64,000 nt of DNA from Nonomuraea guangzhouensis. Its GTDB lineage: Bacteria > Actinomycetota > Actinomycetes > Streptosporangiales > Streptosporangiaceae. The translations under genes were made by a program, and so were the position numbers. The number at the start of each line of letters is the position of its first letter. The stretch's first letter is position 1. This document shows, piece by piece, positions 58,929 through 64,000 of this stretch. The stretch covers positions 248,001 to 312,000 of the forward strand of contig NZ_JAHKRM010000012.1 in NCBI RefSeq assembly GCF_019396345.1. The letters run 5' to 3'. The notes under the pieces were generated by a model. That model was not told where the DNA came from and did not search any database. It saw nothing but the letters and a program-made list of their open reading frames with translations.

Positions 58929-59836
58929 AAACAGCGAGGGAGCGCCGTCGCCTGGAGGAGGAGCGCCGGGAGCGAAGCGACCAGAGCGACGGGGGAAGGC
59001 GGCGGCATCCAGGCGACCGAGCCGCCGAACGGAGTAAGGCCATGAGCATGCTCGGTGTCGTGCTGGTGGCGGTGATGCTCTTCCCGGTCTACTGGATGTT
59101 CAACGTCTCGCTCACCAAGACGGGCGACATGCGGGCCGATCCGCCCCATTGGTTCCCCTGGAACCCCACGTTCGAGGGTTACACCGCGGCGCTCGGCCAG
59201 CAGTTGCCCGCCCTCGCCACCAGCCTCTTCATCGGCCTCGGCACCGTCGCGCTCACGCTGGTCGTAGCCCTGCCCGCAGGTTACTCGCTGGCGAAACTGC
59301 GGCCGCGCGGCGCCCGCGGGCTCGACTTCGTGCTGCTCGTCGCGCAGATGATCCCGGCCGTCGTCATGGCCATGGGCTTCTACACGATCTACATCAAGCT
59401 CGGGATGCTGAACACCGTGGGGGGCCTGATCGTCGCCGACTCGACGCTGGCCGTGCCGTTCGCGGTGCTGCTGTTCCGGGCGTTCATGGCGAGCATCCCG
59501 CGCGAGCTCATGGCCGCGGCCCAGATCGACGGGGCGAGCACCTGGCGGACGTTCCAGTCCATCATCCTGCCGCTGAGCCGCAACTCGGTGATCACGGTCT
59601 CGCTCTTCTCCTTCCTGTGGGCCTGGTCGGACTTCATCTTCGCCTCGACCCTCAACCGCAACAGCGACACCATCCCGATCACCCTCGGCATCTACCGGTA
59701 CATCGGCAACAACACCACGCAGTGGAACTCGATCATGGCGACTGCCGTGATCGCGTCCATCCCGGCGGCCTTCCTGCTGGTCCTCGCGCAGCGCTACATC
59801 GCCGCCGGGGTCACCGCGGGGGCCGTCAAAGACTGA
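58925..59836 (+). CDS. Sugar ABC permease (CUT1, MalG type)
   Basis: 303 residues, ATG overlapping the MalF-type stop by four bases. An unusually long, charged N-terminal stretch (about 40 residues, KTARERRRLEEERRERSDQ) precedes the first helix; the in-frame ATG at 59041 could be the true start. EAA loop ELMAAAQIDGASTWRTFQSI; LNTVGGLIVADSTLAVPFAV before it. Second half of the channel. Confidence 0.9.
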   Translation: MKTARERRRLEEERRERSDQSDGGRRRHPGDRAAERSKAMSMLGVVLVAVMLFPVYWMFNVSLTKTGDMRADPPHWFPWNPTFEGYTAALGQQLPALATSLFIGLGTVALTLVVALPAGYSLAKLRPRGARGLDFVLLVAQMIPAVVMAMGFYTIYIKLGMLNTVGGLIVADSTLAVPFAVLLFRAFMASIPRELMAAAQIDGASTWRTFQSIILPLSRNSVITVSLFSFLWAWSDFIFASTLNRNSDTIPITLGIYRYIGNNTTQWNSIMATAVIASIPAAFLLVLAQRYIAAGVTAGAVKD

Positions 59837-59852
59837 TCGAAAGGCTCACGAC

Positions 59853-61778
59853 ATGACCGAAGGCACGCCGGACGGCGTCTGTCCCGTGCTGCCGTCCCAC
59901 GGCCGGGTACGCCCCGTCGCGCAGGCCGCCATCACCGGCGGCTTCTGGGCCACCCGCCAGGCCGTCAACGCCACGGCGACGCTCGCCCACTGCGAATCGT
60001 GGATGGAGCGCCTGGGCTGGCTGGCGAACTTCGATCGGGTCGCCGACGGGACGACCGCGCCCGACCGGCCCGGCTGGCCGTTCTCCGACTCGGAGGTCTA
60101 CAAGCTCCTGGAGGCTCTGGCCTGGGAGACGGGCCGTACCGGCGATCCCGAGGCGGAGGTCGCGATCAAGCGGCTCACCGCGCGTGTCGCCCGGGCGCAG
60201 GACCCGGACGGATACCTCAACACCTGCTTCGGGCACGGCGAGCAGCGGCCGCGCTACAGCGACCTCGAAGGCGGGCACGAGCTCTACAACCTCGGCCACC
60301 TCCTGCAGGCCGCGGTCGCGCGCCTGCGCACGGCGGGGGAGGACGACCTGGTACGGCTCGCGCGCCGGGCCGCCGACCACGTGTGCCGGACCTTCGGCGC
60401 GGACGGCCTGCCCAAGATCTGCGGGCACCCGGAGATCGAGGTCGGCCTGGCGGAGTTCGGCCGGGCCCTGGGGGAGGAGCGTTACGTCGAGCAGGCCAGC
60501 CTGTTCCTCGACCGCCGCGGGCACGGCACGCTCCGCGACATCCCGCTGGGCCGCGCCTACTTCCAGGACGACCTCCCGATCCGGGAGGCCGAGGTGTGGC
60601 GCGGCCACGCGGTCCGCGCGCTCTACCTCACCGCCGCGGCGGTGGACGTCGCGGTCGAGCGCGGCGACGACGAGTTGCTGGGCGCCGTGGAACGGCAATG
60701 GGAGCGCTCGGTCGCGCGCCGGACGTACATCACGGGCGGCATGGGCTCGCGTCACCAGGACGAGGGGTTCGGCGAGGACTGGGAGCTGCCGCCGGACCGG
60801 GCGTACTGCGAGACGTGCGCGGGGGTCGCCTCGATCATGGTCTCGTGGCGGCTCTACCTGGCCACCGCCGACGTCCGCTACACCGACCTGATCGAGCGCA
60901 CGCTCTACAACATCATCGCGACCTCCCCGAGCCCCGACGGCCGGGCCTTCTTCTACGCCAACCCCCTGCACCAGCGGGCGCCGGGCAGGCCGGCCGACGG
61001 GACCGAGGTGAGCCCGCGCGCCGAGGGGGGCAGCCGGGCCGCCTGGTTCGACGTCTCCTGCTGCCCCACCAACGTCGCGCGGACGCTGGCCGGCCTCGGC
61101 GGCTACCTCGCCACCGCCGACGGCGACGGCCTCCAGATCCACCAGTACGCGCCGTGCACCATCAGCACCGAGCTGCCGGACGGCAGGCGGGTGGCCGTGG
61201 ACGTCGAGACCGGCTACCCCGAGACCGGGACCGTCCGCGTCCGGATAGCGGCCGACGAGCCGTCACCCTGGACGCTCGCGCTGCGGGTTCCGGCATGGGC
61301 GGCCGGAGCCACGCTGATCACCGACGCGGTGGCCCGGCCCGTCGAGCCCGGCATGGTCGAGGTACGGCGCGTCTTCCGCGCGGGCGACGTCATCACCCTC
61401 GAACTGCCGATGGCGCCACGCGTCACCTGGCCGGACCCCCGCATCGACGCCGTACGCGGCTGCGTCGCCGTCGAGCGCGGCCCGGAGGTCCTGTGCGTCG
61501 AGTCCCGCGACCTCCCGCACGCCGACGCGCTCGACGCCCTGGTGATCGACCCCCTGTCCGGCCCGCGTACCGACGCCGGCGGCGTCCGGGTCCGCGGCCG
61601 GCTGCCCCGACACCCCGACAGGCCCTGGCCCTACCCCTCCGCCACTGATTCCGTCGACAACCCCGAATGGTTCGACGTGCCGCTGCGGCCCTACCACTCC
61701 TGGGCTCATCGCGGTCCGTCGAGCATGCGCATCTGGTTGCCCGCATCCCTACCCCCCGAAGGAGAGCAACGTGCGTAA
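59853..61778 (+). CDS. GH127-family beta-L-arabinofuranosidase-like glycosidase
   Basis: 641 residues, near the family's usual 650. GGFWATRQAVNATATL is the N-terminal signature; the catalytic (alpha/alpha)6 barrel carries YCETCAGVASIMVSWR (general acid/zinc-ligand Glu near 322) and DVSCCPTNVAR (nucleophile Cys near 412-413). It acts on beta-L-arabinofuranosyl ends; no signal peptide, so it degrades imported oligosaccharide in the cytoplasm. A shortened second copy of its 3' end is at 63540. The stop overlaps the GH39-like gene by eight bases. Confidence 0.92.
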   Translation: MTEGTPDGVCPVLPSHGRVRPVAQAAITGGFWATRQAVNATATLAHCESWMERLGWLANFDRVADGTTAPDRPGWPFSDSEVYKLLEALAWETGRTGDPEAEVAIKRLTARVARAQDPDGYLNTCFGHGEQRPRYSDLEGGHELYNLGHLLQAAVARLRTAGEDDLVRLARRAADHVCRTFGADGLPKICGHPEIEVGLAEFGRALGEERYVEQASLFLDRRGHGTLRDIPLGRAYFQDDLPIREAEVWRGHAVRALYLTAAAVDVAVERGDDELLGAVERQWERSVARRTYITGGMGSRHQDEGFGEDWELPPDRAYCETCAGVASIMVSWRLYLATADVRYTDLIERTLYNIIATSPSPDGRAFFYANPLHQRAPGRPADGTEVSPRAEGGSRAAWFDVSCCPTNVARTLAGLGGYLATADGDGLQIHQYAPCTISTELPDGRRVAVDVETGYPETGTVRVRIAADEPSPWTLALRVPAWAAGATLITDAVARPVEPGMVEVRRVFRAGDVITLELPMAPRVTWPDPRIDAVRGCVAVERGPEVLCVESRDLPHADALDALVIDPLSGPRTDAGGVRVRGRLPRHPDRPWPYPSATDSVDNPEWFDVPLRPYHSWAHRGPSSMRIWLPASLPPEGEQRA

Positions 61779-63459
61779 ACCCCTCTTAGCCGTGATCACC
61801 GCGGCCGCGACCCTGGCGACCTTCGCACCCCCGGCCGAGGCGGCGGGCGCGACACTGACCGTCAACGTCGCCCAGCCGTTCCGGCCGGTGACCCACGTCG
61901 CCTCGGGCGGCCTGTACGGCCTCGCGGAGAACAGCAGGCCGGCCGACTCCACGCTGTTACCGATCAAGGTGAACTCGCTGACCCAGCCCGCACCCGGCGT
62001 GGGCCAGCGCCCCAACGGCCAGCCACCCGGCGGCGACTCCCTGCTGGTGGCGCCGCAGGCCACCCGCGTCGGCGCGGGCGAGTTCATCCGGATGCCCGAC
62101 ATCTACCCGGACTTCCCCTACCGGTGGGTGAGCTGGAACGACTGGCTGGCCAAGGTGAACACCATGGTCAACGCCCGCCTCTCGGCCACGACGGTCACGA
62201 ACGTGATCGGCTGGGAGCTCTGGAACGAGCCCGACTGGACCTGGAACACCGCCGCCGCGGGCGCCTTCAACGACGGCTGGGTACGCACCTACCGGGCGGT
62301 ACGCGCGCTCGACACGCTGACGCCGATCGTCGGCCCCAGCACCGCGACGTACAACCGCTCCTGGATGCAGTCGTTCCTGACCCGGGCCAGGGACACCGGC
62401 ACGCTGCCCGACGTCATCTGCTGGCACGAACTGGTCAACCCCGACCGGATCGCCGCCGACCTCGCCGACTACCGGAACCTGGAATCCTCGCTGGGCATCA
62501 GCCCGCGCCGCGTCTCCATCAACGAGTACGCCGCCACCAGCGAGGTGGACGTACCCGGCCGGATCGCCAGCTACGTCGCCAAGTTCGAGCGCGGCGGCGT
62601 GGAGTCCGCGCACCGGGCCTTCTGGTACGAGTACGGCACCATGAACGGCCTGGTCGTCAACAACAACCAGCCGACCGGCACCTGGTGGCTGTACAAGTGG
62701 TACGGCGACATGGCCGGCAGCATGGTCACGACGACGCCGGCCACGCAGACCGGCCTGGACGGATTCGCCTCCTACGACGGCAGCCGCAAGATCGTCAACG
62801 TGGTGTTCGGCAACGAGTCGGGCACCAACACCGTCAACCTGACCGGCATCGGCGCGCTGGGCGCGAGCGTCCGCGTCACGCTGCTGTCCACCCCGTCCAG
62901 TGGCCGCTTCACCGCCGTGACCGCGCCCACCACGATCTCCACGACGACCCGGACGGTCAGTGGCGGGCAGCTCAGCGTGTCGGTGCCCAACATGTCCGTC
63001 AGCAGCGCCTACCAGCTCGTCGTCGAACCGGTCAGTGGCGTGCCCGCCTACCAGCAGCGGTACGAGGCCGAGAACGCCTCGGTCTTCCGCGCCCAGCGGC
63101 TGAGCGCCGCCGGCGCGTCGGGCGGCGGCTACGTGGGCCGGATCGACAACTCGGGCACGCCGCGTACCGACAGCTACGTCGACTTCGTGGTGAACGTGCC
63201 GGCCGCCCGCGCGTACACGATGACCATCGGCTACGCCAACGCCACCGGCGCCACCGCCACCCAGGGCCTGGCGTACAACGGCGGAGCCTGGAGCACGGTC
63301 AGCTACCCGCCCACCCCGGCCTGGGGCCAGTTCGGCGCCACGATCGCCACCTCCGTCACGCTCGCGGCCGGTTACAACGTGATCCGCCTGGCCAAGGGCT
63401 CTCCGCACTTCGCGGGCGGCACCGGATACGCCGAACTGGACTACATCCAGCTCACCTGA
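61771..63459 (+). CDS. Secreted GH39-like glycosidase with C-terminal CBM35/CBM6-like module
   Basis: 562 residues from a GTG after GGAGAGC, coupled to GH127. Signal peptide 1-24 (KPLLAVITAAATLATFAPPAEA). A (beta/alpha)8 barrel from about 30 to 330 shows the acid/base Glu in VIGWELWNEPDW (near 149) and the nucleophile Glu in RVSINEYAATSE (near 253). The region 330-430 is a beta-sandwich (VNVVFGNESGTN, VRVTLLSTPSSG). The last 130 residues form a carbohydrate-binding module (RYEAENASVFRAQ, VGRIDN, AGYNVIRLAKG). Secreted enzyme releasing oligosaccharides for the importer. Confidence 0.88.
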   Translation: MRKPLLAVITAAATLATFAPPAEAAGATLTVNVAQPFRPVTHVASGGLYGLAENSRPADSTLLPIKVNSLTQPAPGVGQRPNGQPPGGDSLLVAPQATRVGAGEFIRMPDIYPDFPYRWVSWNDWLAKVNTMVNARLSATTVTNVIGWELWNEPDWTWNTAAAGAFNDGWVRTYRAVRALDTLTPIVGPSTATYNRSWMQSFLTRARDTGTLPDVICWHELVNPDRIAADLADYRNLESSLGISPRRVSINEYAATSEVDVPGRIASYVAKFERGGVESAHRAFWYEYGTMNGLVVNNNQPTGTWWLYKWYGDMAGSMVTTTPATQTGLDGFASYDGSRKIVNVVFGNESGTNTVNLTGIGALGASVRVTLLSTPSSGRFTAVTAPTTISTTTRTVSGGQLSVSVPNMSVSSAYQLVVEPVSGVPAYQQRYEAENASVFRAQRLSAAGASGGGYVGRIDNSGTPRTDSYVDFVVNVPAARAYTMTIGYANATGATATQGLAYNGGAWSTVSYPPTPAWGQFGATIATSVTLAAGYNVIRLAKGSPHFAGGTGYAELDYIQLT

Positions 63460-63476
63460 CGGCGTTCTCAGCCGTC
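63458..63476 (+). terminator. Short hairpin at the end of the glycan operon
   Basis: GACGGC pairs with GCCGTC around a seven-base loop at the GH39-like stop. Short; termination is possible but unproven. Confidence 0.35.
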
Positions 63477-63530
63477 GACGACGGTGAGGCTGGTCGCGTC
63501 GTAGCGGGTGCCGGGGATCGTCGCCACGTC
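63468..63530 (-). pseudogene. Possible 3' tail of a lost minus-strand gene
   Basis: The minus strand reads VATIPGTRYDATSLTVVDG-stop, which looks like the natural end of a coding sequence, but the sequence upstream (higher coordinates) belongs to a plus-strand GH127 fragment, so the body is gone. The parent family is not recognised. Confidence 0.3.
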
Positions 63531-63539
63531 GCCCCGATG

Positions 63540-63670
63540 TCGAGCGCGGCCCGGAGATCCTTTGCGTCGAGTCCCGCGACCTCCCGCAGGTCGGCGGGCT
63601 CGACGCTCTGGCGATCGACCCCCTGTTCGACGTGCCGCCCCGGCCCTACCACTCCTGGGTTCATCGCGGC
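63540..63670 (+). pseudogene. Truncated second copy of the GH127 3' region
   Basis: About 131 bases are near-identical to two parts of the intact GH127 gene: the segment reading ERGPEILCVESRDLPQ (intact gene about 61472-61560) and the C-terminal DVPPRPYHSWVHRG (about 61673-61713). They are joined by an internal deletion of about 115 bases relative to the intact gene. It has no start codon and no catalytic region. Roughly one base in ten differs, so the copy is not recent. Confidence 0.75.
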
Positions 63671-63673
63671 CGT

Positions 63674-63812
63674 GAGCTGACCGACCGGGCCTGGCAGCGG
63701 ATAGAGCCGTTACCGCCCACCGTCCTCCCGCCTTCGACGACCGCAACCTGGTCGAGCGGTGTTTCGCCAAACTCGGGCAATGGCCGGCCATCGCCACCCA
63801 CAGAGATCCGCC
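63674..63812 (+). pseudogene. IS5-like transposase remnant
   Basis: ELTDRAWQRIEPLPP (63674 on) matches the N-terminal DUF4096-like start of IS5-family transposases; AFDDRNLVERCFAKLGQWPAIATH (split: AFDDRNLVERCFAKL, GQWPAIATH; 63730-63800) matches their C-terminal helix, in a different frame. The centre, with the catalytic residues, is deleted. Likely debris of an element that helped break the second GH127 copy. Confidence 0.65.
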
Positions 63813-64000
63813 GACCGTCGCAGGGGCCGTTACCCGATCTCCGTCACGACCACGAACCGTAGCCGATCTCTGCGCGTGCCGGAGGGGTGCTGATGTCGTT
63901 GGGCAGCGATCTTGGCAGGCATGGGCACAGCCCGTCAACCCACGCTGTCACGACCGGCCGCCAAGGGTCCGGACCTGTTGATCACAATCTTTTGAATCTT
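63813..64000. other. No identifiable feature
   Basis: No convincing coding sequence, hairpin or repeat is visible up to the window edge. A GTGCTGATG/GGAGG-like start near 63877 leads only to an unrecognised reading frame that runs off the end. Confidence 0.4.

Noticed and set aside
63468..63938. A minus-strand gene at the right end
   Set aside because: Its only protein-like part is the last 20 codons; the remainder runs antisense through GH127 and IS5 debris.

Overview
The window is high-GC DNA from a mycothiol-making actinobacterium. GC runs of third codon positions, GTG starts, ATGA/GTGA stop-start overlaps, an S-(hydroxymethyl)mycothiol dehydrogenase and the gene families present fit a Streptosporangiales-type genome (Nonomuraea-like is my guess, not shown). 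I see no rRNA, tRNA or CRISPR array. The right end is decayed DNA and the left end cuts a gene.

Region 1 (1-5666, minus strand) is one tightly overlapping operon: ino1, eboC/UbiA prenyltransferase, a TIM-barrel isomerase, eboA, eboB (TatD hydrolase), eboE and eboF (cut by the window edge). It is an Ebo-type operon with inositol-3-phosphate synthase; its product is unknown. Divergent from it (5909-11373) is a sugar ABC importer operon (ATPase, two permeases, binding lipoprotein) ending in a ketose-3-epimerase-like gene, followed by a secreted ThuA / sugar dehydrogenase / PKD / CBM / ricin-lectin protein (11638-15111). All three promoters carry the same AATAAGC-NN-GCTTAT-type operator, so they look like one sugar-responsive regulon.

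Region 2 (about 15253-16815) is an IS110-family element whose noncoding 5' end is a candidate bridge-RNA gene.

Region 3 (16855-34901) is a choline and glycine betaine catabolic island: a Rieske ferredoxin, its reductase, mycothiol-dependent formaldehyde dehydrogenase, a Rieske oxygenase (GbcA-like), an FdhF/YdeP molybdoenzyme, an IclR regulator, choline dehydrogenase, PurU, betaine aldehyde dehydrogenase, a betaine ABC importer with a double permease, and a dimethylglycine-oxidase-like flavoprotein. Copies of a TTGCG-N5-CGCAA operator lie before every transcription unit, so the IclR protein probably controls them all. Methyl groups would leave as formaldehyde and as folate-bound C1 units, to be oxidised to formate and CO2.

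Region 4 (34954-45247) holds an MFS transporter, an ECF sigma factor with a membrane partner, an ArsR-like regulator, and a remodelled ABC-2/two-component locus. Here the response regulator and the kinase sit 4 kb apart, each next to a copy of the same 41-bp promoter dyad, with a remnant of a second response-regulator gene just before the kinase: a duplication followed by reciprocal loss.

Region 5 (45250-55363) is a run of single genes: SRPBCC, GNAT, nucleotidyltransferase, carboxylesterase, TetR/SDR pair, a 1206-residue nSTAND1-WD40 membrane protein, and an HxlR/SDR pair. Region 6 (55450-63459) is a LacI regulator and an operon for arabinose-type glycan use (ABC importer, GH127, GH39-like). 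It ends in a truncated GH127 copy and an IS5-like transposase remnant (63468-63812).
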